Shown here: one piece after another, positions 7,210 through 15,024 of the stretch
How the letters are laid out: every line of letters begins with the position of its first letter
Numbering within the stretch: the first letter of the stretch is position 1
Virus record (IMG/VR): IMGVR_UViG_3300045003_000080
Coordinates: 1 to 64,000 of that record
Length of the DNA: 64,000 nucleotides
From: a virus
Direction: 5' to 3' (one strand)
Position numbers and translations under genes: made by a program
Notes under the pieces: model-generated
Told to the model about the DNA's origin: nothing
The model's database searches: none
What the model saw: only the letters and a program-made list of their open reading frames with translations

Positions 7210-7764
7210 ATGGGCGACGTAATCCCCGAGATTGAACTCAACGAGACACCGCTACGCGACATCGACCCCGAACGCTTCGGCGAAGAACTGATCGGCAGCT
7301 GGGGCGAACTCGACGTCAAGATCGAATACACGCCGAACGGAAGCACCGTCTACATCTGTGGCCGCGAGGGCTGCAACATCGACGTGACCAGCGACGGCGA
7401 GCCCTCCGGCCCGTACGAGCGCGACGTACAACAGGAACGGTGCCACGCACACCCCGACTACGACGACGAGACAAAGCCCGCGCCGCACCTCGTCACCGTC
7501 GCCCCACTCGGCTGGCTCGACACCATCCGTGTCCAGACCGACCCCGAACACGACGAGGCCGTGATTACGATCACGATCGACAGGCACCCGATCATCATGT
7601 CCGTCGCCCGGGTGAACCGCACCGAGCCGAGCGACACCGCGAAGCTTCTGCTCGACGTCCCCCACCCCGACCGGGACTTTCAGTCGTACACGCTCACGCC
7701 GCCGGTCGCCGACCAGCCGGCGACCGGCAAATACATCATCGGCGACCGCCCGGCACGCCGTTAA
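7210..7764 (+). CDS. hypothetical protein, acidic, beta-rich
   Basis: A 184-residue acidic protein, not recognised. AGGAG lies before the ATG. A CxxxxC and a further Cys-His (YICGREGCNIDV, ERCHAH) near residues 50-85 could bind a metal. The second half alternates hydrophobic and polar residues (TIRVQTDPEHDEAVITITID), as expected of beta strands. It is followed by a tRNA-like element. Confidence 0.7.
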   Translation: MGDVIPEIELNETPLRDIDPERFGEELIGSWGELDVKIEYTPNGSTVYICGREGCNIDVTSDGEPSGPYERDVQQERCHAHPDYDDETKPAPHLVTVAPLGWLDTIRVQTDPEHDEAVITITIDRHPIIMSVARVNRTEPSDTAKLLLDVPHPDRDFQSYTLTPPVADQPATGKYIIGDRPARR

Positions 7765-7773
7765 GCACGGCCA

Positions 7774-7841
7774 GGCGCGCAGGCCCCCGGGTTTTGGGGG
7801 CGCCCTTCGGGGTGTGCCGGGTTCGAGTCCCGGGCGCGCCG
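7774..7841 (+). ncRNA. tRNA-like structure without a D arm
   Basis: A 68-nt element with a perfect 7-bp acceptor-like stem (GGCGCGC 7774-7780 / GCGCGCC 7834-7840) and a canonical T arm (CCGGG, TTCGAGT, CCCGG at 7817-7833). Between them lie a 6-bp hairpin GCCCCC/GGGGGC with a 7-base loop and a short CCC-TTCG-GGG hairpin. No D arm is present, and the 7-base loop (GGGTTTT) lacks the usual T before an anticodon. It could be a decayed tRNA, a tRNA mimic or a cleavage signal in the leader of the next gene. Confidence 0.55.
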
Positions 7842-7875
7842 CTTCCCACCCCTTCAACTGATCGGAGCGCCCCCC

Positions 7876-8469
7876 ATGGGCGAAGAGAGTAAGCGCCGCG
7901 AGTACGGCCAGATGACGGATGTTCAGATGGGCGCCCTGATGTGGGCGACGCAGAACCCTGTGTTCCTCGACGATAAAGGGCTGTATGTGCCCGCCCCGCA
8001 CCTGAAGCCGGGTACTCCGGAGTTTGACGATGTGGTGAGCAGCCGGCCGAAAGCGCCGACGTTGGCGACGCTGGTTCCCAGGGGTTTCGTCGCGAACACC
8101 CTGGGTCAGCGTGTCGGCCCGACCGCCAAGGGGCGGCACAAGTTGGCTTTGCACCTGCGCCGACCGGAAAACCGCATCCCCTACTACCTGCCGGCGTCGG
8201 AGATCCAACCGGGCGCGTTGATCGACTTGGGGTTTGACCCGGTCGCGGTCCCGGACCGGGACGCTCCGAACGTGTACGAGAGCGAGTTCTCACGGGTACT
8301 CGACCCGGCCGACGACCCGTCGGTGATGCCTCTGAACTGGTCAGACGGTGAGGTCCCGCTCTGGATCGAGACCGGCGCCGACGACGTGATCATCTTCCCG
8401 GCTGGGCACCTGATTCGCCAGGTCGGCGAAGTCATCGGCGACCGGGTGACCACATGGGACGGCGCGTGA
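7876..8469 (+). CDS. hypothetical protein sharing a domain with the DUF2637 protein
   Basis: A 197-residue protein, not recognised as a named family. Its central and C-terminal parts resemble the C-terminal half of the DUF2637 protein encoded at 8657: TLVPRGFVANTLGQRVGPTA matches TLRSFFDRGLVAKTPNRPVG, and VIIFPAGHLIRQVGEVIGDR matches VLTFPHAHLLRVVGVVVDG. Both precede a Trp-containing C-terminus. This looks like an internal duplication within the operon. The start at ATG 7876 follows GGAGCG. Confidence 0.7.
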   Translation: MGEESKRREYGQMTDVQMGALMWATQNPVFLDDKGLYVPAPHLKPGTPEFDDVVSSRPKAPTLATLVPRGFVANTLGQRVGPTAKGRHKLALHLRRPENRIPYYLPASEIQPGALIDLGFDPVAVPDRDAPNVYESEFSRVLDPADDPSVMPLNWSDGEVPLWIETGADDVIIFPAGHLIRQVGEVIGDRVTTWDGA

Positions 8470-8660
8470 CAGAAGACGACGCGCTAGAGCGCGCCGAAGA
8501 CGCCGACCCGACACAGGTCGAAATCGAATACACGGACTGGCGCCCTGATGGGCTGGCTTTTCTTCACGGAGCCCGGGGCGCATGGGCGACTGACCCCTAC
8601 ATCATTGCGCGCGCTGTTGAACTGTTGCGCGCCCAAAACGAGAAAGAAGGTAATGCGTGA
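8466..8660 (+). CDS. hypothetical small acidic protein
   Basis: A 64-residue protein starting at GTG 8466, which overlaps the preceding stop (GTGA); an in-frame ATG at 8454 is the alternative. Its C-terminal half looks helical (YIIARAVELLRAQNEKEG). It ends in a GTGA overlap with the DUF2637 gene, so the three genes form one coupled unit. No function is recognised. Confidence 0.65.
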   Translation: MTEDDALERAEDADPTQVEIEYTDWRPDGLAFLHGARGAWATDPYIIARAVELLRAQNEKEGNA

Positions 8661-9952
8661 CTGCTGTTGCGATGTCTGGTCCGCTCACCCGGGCCGACCG
8701 GTACGAGCGGCCCGCGACCGACCCGAACAAGGCTGACCGTGCGCTTGTCGGCGCGTGGATGGCGCTTGCGGCTGTTATCGGCGTGATGGCGACGCTGATC
8801 GCCCTGGGCGGCATGGTGCTGTCGTTTCGCGCCGTGTCGGTGGAGATGGTTCCGGCGTTCGGCGCCCGGTTCGCCTGGTTGGTGCCCGTCGTGGTTGACC
8901 TCGCCGTGTTCGTGTTCTCCGGCGTGGATCTCGTGTTGGCGCGCATGGACATGGGGCACCCGCTCGCCCGGTGGACGGTGTACGGGGCGACCGGGGGCAC
9001 GGTGTATCTGAACTGGAACGCTGGCGGGAACATCGCCGGCCGCGTCGCGCACGTCCTCATGCCCTCGATCTGGGTTGTGTTCGTGGAGCTGATGCGGCAT
9101 ATCGTGCGCCGGCAGGTGGGCCTCACGACCGGGAGTCTGCGCGAGCCGATCCCGGTCGCCCGGTGGCTGCTGTCTCCGGTGCCGACGTTCCTACTGTTCC
9201 GGCGCATGGTCCTGTGGCGGGTGAACGACTACACGCGCGCCCTGGAGATGGAGCGGCGCCGGCTCGGGGCGGTGTCGGTGCTGCGCGAACACGGGGGGCG
9301 CCGGCGTGTGTCGCTTCTGCTGCGCCGTCAGATCACCTGGGGCGAGGTGGACGCCGAGCAGGTGCGTGCGGCGCTGAACCCGGCGCCGAAGGTCGCCGAC
9401 GTGTCGACGATGGGCGGCGACTCGCAGTCGCGTGGGCTCTCGGAGATCCCGCAAGTGCACGAGACGCACATGCGCACGAGCGAGGCCCAGTACGCCGGCT
9501 TGGCGTGGGTGGCGGCAAACACGGTCATGCTCGACGGCGCGTCGCGTCTTCGCCTGGTCCCGGGCGTGCCGCTCGTGGGGGACGTTCCCGACGGGCGCAC
9601 CCTGCGATCGTTTTTTGATCGCGGCTTGGTGGCGAAGACGCCGAACCGGCCGGTTGGTCTGACGGTCAAGGGTGTGGGGGTGCTCGGGTATCACACGCAC
9701 AACACGGCTGACGTGCCGCATTACCGGGCGGCGTGTGAGTTGGGGCGTGATGTGGTGGTGGAGTTGGTGGCGCCGGATGGGGGGTTGCGTTCGGGGCCGG
9801 TGGTGGGTGTGAACCGGGTGGATGTGAGCGGCACCACGCTGCATATCGACGTGGTGGGCGGGGGTGTGGAGGTGCTGACGTTCCCGCATGCGCATTTGTT
9901 GCGTGTGGTGGGGGTTGTGGTGGATGGTTCGCCGGTTCGTTGGGTGAGCTAG
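8657..9952 (+). CDS. DUF2637 membrane protein with duplicated C-terminal domain
   Basis: A 431-residue protein. Residues 28-170 match the DUF2637 pattern: hydrophobic helices around ALVGAWMALAAVIGVMATLI, then SFRAVSVEM, WLVPVVVDLAVFVFSGVDLV and a TVYLNWNAGG segment. DUF2637 proteins occur in conjugative plasmids and integrative elements of Streptomyces (SpdB-type spread proteins) and in some actinophages. After an Arg-rich cytoplasmic linker (about 195-240) comes a domain of about 160 residues that is paralogous to the product of 7876-8469. This fusion is not typical. It supports a plasmid-derived or plasmid-like lifestyle, but no transfer function can be shown. Confidence 0.8.
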   Translation: MTAVAMSGPLTRADRYERPATDPNKADRALVGAWMALAAVIGVMATLIALGGMVLSFRAVSVEMVPAFGARFAWLVPVVVDLAVFVFSGVDLVLARMDMGHPLARWTVYGATGGTVYLNWNAGGNIAGRVAHVLMPSIWVVFVELMRHIVRRQVGLTTGSLREPIPVARWLLSPVPTFLLFRRMVLWRVNDYTRALEMERRRLGAVSVLREHGGRRRVSLLLRRQITWGEVDAEQVRAALNPAPKVADVSTMGGDSQSRGLSEIPQVHETHMRTSEAQYAGLAWVAANTVMLDGASRLRLVPGVPLVGDVPDGRTLRSFFDRGLVAKTPNRPVGLTVKGVGVLGYHTHNTADVPHYRAACELGRDVVVELVAPDGGLRSGPVVGVNRVDVSGTTLHIDVVGGGVEVLTFPHAHLLRVVGVVVDGSPVRWVS

Positions 9953-9959
9953 CCCCTTT

Positions 9960-10004
9960 TTTTCATCACGCACACTTGACGATGTTAGAGGGTGCGAGTA
10001 GTTT
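9960..10004 (+). promoter_or_regulatory. conserved accessory-block promoter, copy 4
   Basis: TTTTCATCACGCACAC, -35 TTGACG (9976-9981), ATGTTAGA, 17-base spacer, -10 TAGTTT (9999-10004). The leader that follows is CACCAAGCCAACCAAAACG. Confidence 0.87.
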
Positions 10005-10050
10005 TTGCAGTGCACCACCAAGCCAACCAAAACGCGAGGAGCACACCACC

Positions 10051-10194
10051 ATGAGCCAGAAGACCAGCCACCGACGCACCGCCACACGCAACGCCGCCAC
10101 CCTCGTGCGCGTCCTCCACAAGGACGCCCCCGTCATCCTCAACGACGCCGACACCCTCGCCGACCTCACCCGGCGCGCCCACCCCAGCCGCTAG
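10051..10194 (+). CDS. hypothetical small basic protein
   Basis: A 47-residue basic protein that starts at ATG 10051 after GCGAGGAGC. The N-terminus is Arg/Thr-rich (SHRRTATRNAATLVRVLHK) and the C-terminus is Asp/Arg-rich. It is the first gene after promoter copy 4 and is closely followed by the next gene. It could bind nucleic acid, but this is only composition-based. Confidence 0.65.
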   Translation: MSQKTSHRRTATRNAATLVRVLHKDAPVILNDADTLADLTRRAHPSR

Positions 10195-10206
10195 GAGCCC
10201 GACGAC

Positions 10207-10713
10207 ATGACCCAGCCCCTCACCCCGCCCGAGGTCGCCGACCGGCTCACGTTCATCGGCCTGCACGCCTCCCGGTTCAACGACTCGGAATACGGACAAG
10301 CCCGCGACGGCCTGTGCATCAGCCAGACGGAGTACGGCATGCCCTGGGCGGCCTACTGCAACGAGGTGCCCGACTACCGGTCACTACACTGCATGGAACA
10401 CGGGCGCGAGATCCGGCAGCGCGAGGGCCGCAACGCGTTCGGCCTGGACATCTACCCACTGTATCCGGGTGCCGTCGCAATCGAGAGCGTTGCCGAGCTG
10501 CGCGCTGTTGCAGATGCGATCGGCCTCAAGGACCACGAGCCCGACGAGCAGGACAACTCGGCGACCGTGACCGGTATCAAGCTCGACAACGCCACCGGCG
10601 TGACCGGCCCCGACTACGTCGTGTACCTGCGCCATGACGGCCCCGACGACGCACCCCAAATGTGGGCCGTGAACCTCTCCGACCTCATCAGCTGGGCCCG
10701 GCACGGCGCCTGA
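10207..10713 (+). CDS. hypothetical protein with Cys/His domain (paralogue of 10800 gene)
   Basis: A 168-residue protein. Residues 18-85 (SRFNDSEY, GLC, YCNEVPDYRSLHCMEHGREI, NAFGLDIYP) align with SRFSDHEF, GKC, LCVYGAVQGSLYCAHHRDAL and NTFGVKIPT in the product of 10800-11234. The three conserved Cys and one His suggest a small zinc site. The C-terminal third is acidic and probably beta-rich. Neither paralogue is a family I recognise. TAGGAG precedes the start. Confidence 0.7.
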   Translation: MTQPLTPPEVADRLTFIGLHASRFNDSEYGQARDGLCISQTEYGMPWAAYCNEVPDYRSLHCMEHGREIRQREGRNAFGLDIYPLYPGAVAIESVAELRAVADAIGLKDHEPDEQDNSATVTGIKLDNATGVTGPDYVVYLRHDGPDDAPQMWAVNLSDLISWARHGA

Positions 10714-10799
10714 CGCCCTGAGTACGTCCCGACGGGGGCCGCACCCCCCGTCGGGGCCACCCGGGAATCAGACCACCAACCAGGAAGCGAGTCAAGACG

Positions 10800-11234
10800 A
10801 TGGCACCCGAACGGCCCCGCATCTACCCGCACCAGACGGCGCACCAGGCGCCCGCGAACGAGCTGCGCCTAGAGTTCACGTCGCCTTTCGGTGGCGGCCA
10901 TCTCACCCTGGCCAACACTGATGACGGCCGGTTGTTGTTCGACGTGACCCGGCAGGACTCAACCGTGATTGTTCGGGTCGCTGGTCAGGGGTTCGACCCG
11001 CGCCCGGTGATCGCGTTCATGAACGCGCACCCCTCCCGGTTCAGCGACCACGAGTTCCGGCACGCTGCCTCCGGCAAGTGTCTGTGGCTGCACGAGTACG
11101 GCGCCGGCAACTCCGAACTTTGCGTGTACGGCGCCGTACAGGGGTCGCTGTACTGCGCGCACCACCGTGACGCCTTGACCGACTCGAACCCCAACACGTT
11201 CGGCGTGAAGATCCCCACCGACAACGAGAACTGA
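10800..11234 (+). CDS. hypothetical protein with Cys/His domain (paralogue of 10207 gene)
   Basis: A 144-residue protein whose second half is the same C...C...YC..H module as in the 10207 gene, here placed at the C-terminus, while that gene has it at the N-terminus. The first half looks beta-rich (LRLEFTSPFGGGHLTLANTD). GGAAGCGAG lies before the ATG. The shuffled order shows that the Cys/His module is an independent unit. Confidence 0.7.
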   Translation: MAPERPRIYPHQTAHQAPANELRLEFTSPFGGGHLTLANTDDGRLLFDVTRQDSTVIVRVAGQGFDPRPVIAFMNAHPSRFSDHEFRHAASGKCLWLHEYGAGNSELCVYGAVQGSLYCAHHRDALTDSNPNTFGVKIPTDNEN

Positions 11235-11244
11235 GGAAACGATC

Positions 11245-11523
11245 ATGATGCACCCTGCGCCTGGCGCGTCGTGGCGCGAACGCGCTGAGAGCGCCAACCG
11301 TGCCGCCCGGTTCCTGCCACAAGTGGACGACGACACGTTGCCCATGATCGAGGTCGCTGGCGTGCAGGTATACGCGTACCTCGACCCGGATGACCTGGGC
11401 GTGGTCCGTGTCTCGGTCAACCTTGACACTCCGGACGCTGATCTTTTCGGCTCGGGGAACGTGCCTCTCCGGGTGGATGTTCAGGACGCGACCGTGTACG
11501 ACAGCGATCCGATCCGGCCCTGA
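11245..11523 (+). CDS. hypothetical small protein
   Basis: A 92-residue acidic protein with a short helical N-terminus (SWRERAESANRAARFL) and beta-type sequence after it (VQVYAYLDPDDLGVVRVSVN). GAGGAAAC lies before the ATG. It is not recognised. It ends before a gap of about 105 bases that holds a likely promoter. Confidence 0.65.
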   Translation: MMHPAPGASWRERAESANRAARFLPQVDDDTLPMIEVAGVQVYAYLDPDDLGVVRVSVNLDTPDADLFGSGNVPLRVDVQDATVYDSDPIRP

Positions 11524-11594
11524 CCCCCAGAACGTGGCCGGCGTGCCCCCCGCGTCGGTCAGCGTTCGGGTTTTAGTCCGTGTCACACCCCCCA

Positions 11595-11612
11595 GCTTTA
11601 ATATGGTATCCG
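11595..11612 (+). promoter_or_regulatory. probable -10 region for the 11630 gene
   Basis: The sequence TTTAATATGGTATCC contains TAATAT and TATGGT boxes about 20 bases before the AGGAGG of the next gene. The conserved TTTCATCACGC element is absent, so this unit is probably controlled differently. Confidence 0.45.
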
Positions 11613-11629
11613 TGCTAGGAGGCACCCCC

Positions 11630-12028
11630 ATGACCATCCCACCGGGCTACGAGGTCCAGCCCTTCTGCTCCGTCGCGTACCTGCCCGGCGAATTCGAATG
11701 GTACGACCAGGACGCCGCACTCCAAATCATCAAGGGCCTGCCCCAGCTCGCGGAGGGGTGGGAGCGGGGCAACTCGCCCACCCCGTACACGGCTCTGTTC
11801 CGGACGCGAGGCGCGTGGCTGTTCGTCGGCGTCCAGAGCATCAGCGACGGTTACGCCTTCGACGCACACGCACAGCTCTACTACGGCGAAAACCCGGGCG
11901 TGAGCACGAACCACCTCATCCACGACGTCCGCACCCCCGAACGGCGTACCGAAGCCATCGCCGAAGCCGCTACCCACCTCACAGCCTGGCTCGACCAGCA
12001 GCTACCCGCGTTCCTGGGCGGCAAGTGA
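11630..12028 (+). CDS. hypothetical protein
   Basis: A 132-residue protein with CTAGGAGG before ATG 11630. It has aromatic-rich beta-type sequence (FEWYDQDAALQII, YTALFRTRGAWLFVGV, YAFDAHAQLYYGEN) and a helical C-terminus (RRTEAIAEAATHLTAWLDQQL). It is not recognised. The stop overlaps the next ATG (TGATG). Confidence 0.7.
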   Translation: MTIPPGYEVQPFCSVAYLPGEFEWYDQDAALQIIKGLPQLAEGWERGNSPTPYTALFRTRGAWLFVGVQSISDGYAFDAHAQLYYGENPGVSTNHLIHDVRTPERRTEAIAEAATHLTAWLDQQLPAFLGGK

Positions 12029-12381
12029 TGGCAGCGACCGAGACCAGGCGCCGCGTCACCGAGCTGACCCCACCTGAACTGTGCGAGCGGGCCGGCAAGC
12101 AAACCCGTGCGTGGCATGACGACGTTCCCGCCACCGCGTACGGGCGCGCCGACGTCAGTAACGCAGCGCTGCGCGTCACGGGCGCACTCGACGACCTGAC
12201 CTACTGGTCCACCGTCTACACCGCACTCGGCGACAGTATCAAGTTCTACAAGATGTATAATCTGCGCCCGACGGTCACAGACGACGACGTCGCCAGGACC
12301 CAGCGCAAGGCACTCAGCGCCTACAACGTGTGGCAGACCCGCATGCGCGACCTACGCCGCGCCACCGAAAGGGCGCGCTGA
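12028..12381 (+). CDS. hypothetical helical protein
   Basis: A 117-residue mostly helical protein that starts at a TGATG overlap with the previous gene. It has alternating charged and hydrophobic stretches (LDDLTYWSTVYTALGDSIKFYK) and a basic C-terminus (WQTRMRDLRRATERAR). It is not recognised. It ends with another TGATG overlap. Confidence 0.65.
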   Translation: MAATETRRRVTELTPPELCERAGKQTRAWHDDVPATAYGRADVSNAALRVTGALDDLTYWSTVYTALGDSIKFYKMYNLRPTVTDDDVARTQRKALSAYNVWQTRMRDLRRATERAR

Positions 12382-12878
12382 TGACCCTCACCACTGCCCA
12401 GCTCGCCGACCTTCGTGGCATCGTCGCGAAGCGCATCGGCGCGCCGGAGATCACCGAAGATCGGATGATCTGCCCGGCATGCGGGGGCGACGACTACGGG
12501 CCCAACATGCAACCCGGCGAAATGGACGTGTGGACCGTCGACAACCGGTTGCCGCTCTGGCTGCGCGGTGTGTGCGTCGATTGCGGGCACGTCCAGGAAC
12601 CAACCAGTTTCCACGTGATCGAAGCGGCCCCCGAGCATGTGCGTGAACTGTGGCTCGCCCCGGACGACTGGGTGCTGTGGCTGAATGCCCCGTTTCACGA
12701 GCTGCCCCGCCTAGAGCTTGCCTCGCGCCATGACGCGCTCAGGCCGTTCATCATCGCCGAACGACACCACCTGTTCGAAGTAATGCGCATCCACCCGGCG
12801 CTTGCGCTGGACAGCGACATGACGCGGCTACTCGACGGCTGGCAAGAAGACATCGCCGAACACTTCCCCCTCTTCTAG
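12381..12878 (+). CDS. zinc-ribbon protein of unknown function
   Basis: A 165-residue protein. CPACGG near residue 34 and CVDCG near residue 68 form a four-Cys zinc ribbon with about 30 residues between the pairs. The rest is Trp-rich and helical (LWLAPDDWVLWLNAPF) with a C-terminal amphipathic part. Coupled to the preceding gene by a TGATG overlap. The ribbon could bind nucleic acid or only stabilise the fold. Confidence 0.7.
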   Translation: MTLTTAQLADLRGIVAKRIGAPEITEDRMICPACGGDDYGPNMQPGEMDVWTVDNRLPLWLRGVCVDCGHVQEPTSFHVIEAAPEHVRELWLAPDDWVLWLNAPFHELPRLELASRHDALRPFIIAERHHLFEVMRIHPALALDSDMTRLLDGWQEDIAEHFPLF

Positions 12879-12886
12879 GAGCCCCC

Positions 12887-13180
12887 GTGACCGACACCGA
12901 CAATCTTCCCCTGATCGAGGCGTCTGACCTGCGTAAGTTGCTCGACGCGACGTGCGAAGACCCGGTTCTGTACCTCAAAGAGAGCGCCGACGGGGGCGAC
13001 CTGGGCGTGTGGGCGGAAGCCTACGTTCCGCATCCGTCGATCATCGTGCGTCAGTCCGAACTGTTGGACATGCTCACCGGCTGCGCCCCGGAACCGATCA
13101 CCACCGATGACCTGAAGTGGGCGGCCGAACAGCTACAGGACAACGTCGAACAAGCCGAACCCTGCCCCGACAACGACTAG
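12887..13180 (+). CDS. hypothetical acidic protein
   Basis: A 97-residue acidic protein starting at GTG 12887 with TAGGAGCCCCC upstream, the same spacing as in neighbouring genes. It begins with a helical segment (IEASDLRKLLDATCEDPVLY) and ends with an acidic helix. It is not recognised. Confidence 0.65.
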   Translation: MTDTDNLPLIEASDLRKLLDATCEDPVLYLKESADGGDLGVWAEAYVPHPSIIVRQSELLDMLTGCAPEPITTDDLKWAAEQLQDNVEQAEPCPDND

Positions 13181-13191
13181 GAGACGCCACC

Positions 13192-13437
13192 ATGAGCCGC
13201 AAAGAAGACGACCGCCGCGACCCTGAGCTGAAAGAGATCGTCGCGGAGTATGAGCGCCTGTCCGGCGACACCGGGTTTCACCTCTACACCTCGTATCCGG
13301 TGGAGACCGGTTCCGGCCGCTACCAGTTCCAAGGGAACGAGCGCGTAGAAATCGGCGTCGCCGAAGCGATCATCTACGCGCAACAGGCCCTCGCGCACGC
13401 CAAGGCACACGGCACCCCCTACCGGCCCTTCGGGTGA
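13192..13437 (+). CDS. hypothetical small protein
   Basis: An 81-residue protein after TAGGAGACGCCACC. It has a charged helix (RDPELKEIVAEYERLS), a beta-like centre (FHLYTSYPVETGSGRYQF) and a helix near the end (AEAIIYAQQALAHAKAH). It is not recognised. Confidence 0.65.
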   Translation: MSRKEDDRRDPELKEIVAEYERLSGDTGFHLYTSYPVETGSGRYQFQGNERVEIGVAEAIIYAQQALAHAKAHGTPYRPFG

Positions 13438-13497
13438 TCGCCGCCCCCTGTGATGCATAAGACGCCTTATCCACGACAAGCCGAAAGGGGAACCAAC

Positions 13498-14067
13498 ATG
13501 AACGAGGCAGCGCAGGACAAACGCGCCGTTATCTACGCGCGTGCGGCCAGCACGCTAGCCCTCAGTGAGCAGATGGCTGCGTGTCGGTTGTTCATCCTGG
13601 AGCAGGGTTGGACACCCGTCGGGTTCTGGAGTGACGCGGCGATGCCGAAAGACACTCTCCCGGACGGCCTCACGCAGGCGTGCAACTGGGTCCGCGACAA
13701 CGGCGTCCCGCATTTCGTCGTCCCCCACCTCGATCGGCTCGGACGCAAACCGGACCAGTACCGGCGTTCCCGCGACGCGATCGAGGCCACCGGCGCGAAG
13801 ATCCATTACGCGAGACTCACCGTGACCCTGTCGGAGGAAATGCCCGGCGACGTGTTCGCCGTGCGCGTCCGTGACGAGATCATCGCGACCCTGGTCCCCA
13901 GCGACGAAGGCGTCATGGACTGGTACCCGAAGGGCTCCGACACCGCGCAGGCCGTCACCTTCGGTGAACTACAAGACCGGCTCTACGAGTTTGGGGGCGA
14001 CGTGTTCTACATGGACCTCGCCGGCAACCCGAAGCCGGTCGTGCCCCGCCCCAAGGCCGACGCGTGA
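13498..14067 (+). CDS. resolvase-fold protein without a DNA-binding domain
   Basis: A 189-residue protein whose first 110 residues match the N-terminal catalytic domain of serine recombinases: AVIYARAAST at 10-19, an EQ motif on the next helix, then PHLDRLGRKPDQYRRS (about residues 78-93) and GAKIHYA. The catalytic region reads R-A-A-S (Ser18) instead of the usual R-x-S, one residue longer. No recombinase or HTH domain follows, only about 75 unrelated residues. It may be an inactive or regulatory relative of a resolvase rather than a working recombinase. GAAAGGGG precedes the ATG. Confidence 0.75.
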   Translation: MNEAAQDKRAVIYARAASTLALSEQMAACRLFILEQGWTPVGFWSDAAMPKDTLPDGLTQACNWVRDNGVPHFVVPHLDRLGRKPDQYRRSRDAIEATGAKIHYARLTVTLSEEMPGDVFAVRVRDEIIATLVPSDEGVMDWYPKGSDTAQAVTFGELQDRLYEFGGDVFYMDLAGNPKPVVPRPKADA

Positions 14068-14483
14068 CCGACGCCACGCAGTGGCCGTCGCTCGCGGAGA
14101 TCGGCCAGGACCCGAACCCGTTTTCGGACATCGTCAAGCAGATGCGCGACGCTGGCACCCGGCTGCGCTACTCGTACGCGCAGGATTCCGAAGGCGACCC
14201 GGACAGGTGCACGTTCGAGGTTTACGAGGTCCCGCACCCCGAACGAACCGTCTACCTCGTCTTGGTCACCTGGGGTCAGTCCAGTGCCACCGTCTACACC
14301 GACCGTGCCGACGCCGAAACCGAGTACCGCACCACCGTCACGACGATGCTCGCCGACTCCGACCCGGGCGGAGATGTCTACGTAGACGCAGCCGAGTGGG
14401 GACTTCCCCACGCCGAACTAGACCAGATCACCGACAGCGTGGACTACCTCAACAACCCGGAGAGAGACGATGCCGACGCCTGA
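14064..14483 (+). CDS. hypothetical acidic protein
   Basis: A 139-residue acidic protein starting at a GTGA overlap with the resolvase-like gene. The middle is beta-type (RCTFEVYEVPHPERTVYLVL, SSATVYTDRADAETEY). It is not recognised. Co-translation with the resolvase-like protein is likely. Confidence 0.65.
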   Translation: MTDATQWPSLAEIGQDPNPFSDIVKQMRDAGTRLRYSYAQDSEGDPDRCTFEVYEVPHPERTVYLVLVTWGQSSATVYTDRADAETEYRTTVTTMLADSDPGGDVYVDAAEWGLPHAELDQITDSVDYLNNPERDDADA

Positions 14484-14601
14484 TCCGAACGGCACCGCGC
14501 CGCCAGCCGACGACGCGGCGAAACGCCGCCAGGGAAACGAAAACATCGTTAACGACGTCACGAAAAACCCGCACGGGTCCGACGAGCCGAAAGGGCGATG
14601 A
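14470..14601 (+). CDS. small hypothetical peptide
   Basis: A 43-residue protein (MPTPDPNGTAPP... ...SDEPKGR) that starts inside the end of the previous gene, with GGAGAG just before ATG 14470. It is Pro/Asp/Asn-rich and probably disordered. Its stop touches the next start (TGAATG). The tight packing and good ribosome-binding site are the only evidence. Confidence 0.5.
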   Translation: MPTPDPNGTAPPADDAAKRRQGNENIVNDVTKNPHGSDEPKGR

Positions 14602-15024
14602 ATGACCAAGATCACGACGAGTGGTCAGCTTCGCGCGCTGCCGGAGTACACGCCTCTCCAGGACCAGGCCGGCCGCGAATGGGTGAAGGCGGGTGGGAGG
14701 CTGTACCAGCTCGGGCCGGGGCCGTCCATCGACATACCGAACAGCGACACCCTGATCGGCGACCAGTACGCGCCCCTCACCGTGATCACGGACGCGCCCC
14801 GACCCCAGTCGGCGCGGCTTCGTGTTGAGCTGGCGGAGCTGCCGTCTCTCGTGGGCGCGCTGGTCGCCGACCGCACCGGACACGTGTGCACCGTCCACCC
14901 GGACGGCCTCATCACATGGGACGGGCTGCGCGTCCCCTACGCGACCAGCGTCATCGAGGGGCTGGCGCCGTTCTACCTCATCACCCAACCGGGTGAGCAA
15001 TCGAAGGGGGAAACCACCGAATGA
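14602..15024 (+). CDS. phiSA1p31-like repeat protein, short form
   Basis: A 140-residue protein with two copies of a module that has the pattern L-x-D-x-x-G-x-x-W followed by a strand (YTPLQDQAGREWVKAGGRLY; LVADRTGHVCTVHPDGLITW). The same module occurs three times in the next gene. It resembles the proteins annotated as phiSA1p31-related in Streptomyces genomes, but that is from memory and untested. The start directly follows the upstream stop. Confidence 0.6.
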   Translation: MTKITTSGQLRALPEYTPLQDQAGREWVKAGGRLYQLGPGPSIDIPNSDTLIGDQYAPLTVITDAPRPQSARLRVELAELPSLVGALVADRTGHVCTVHPDGLITWDGLRVPYATSVIEGLAPFYLITQPGEQSKGETTE

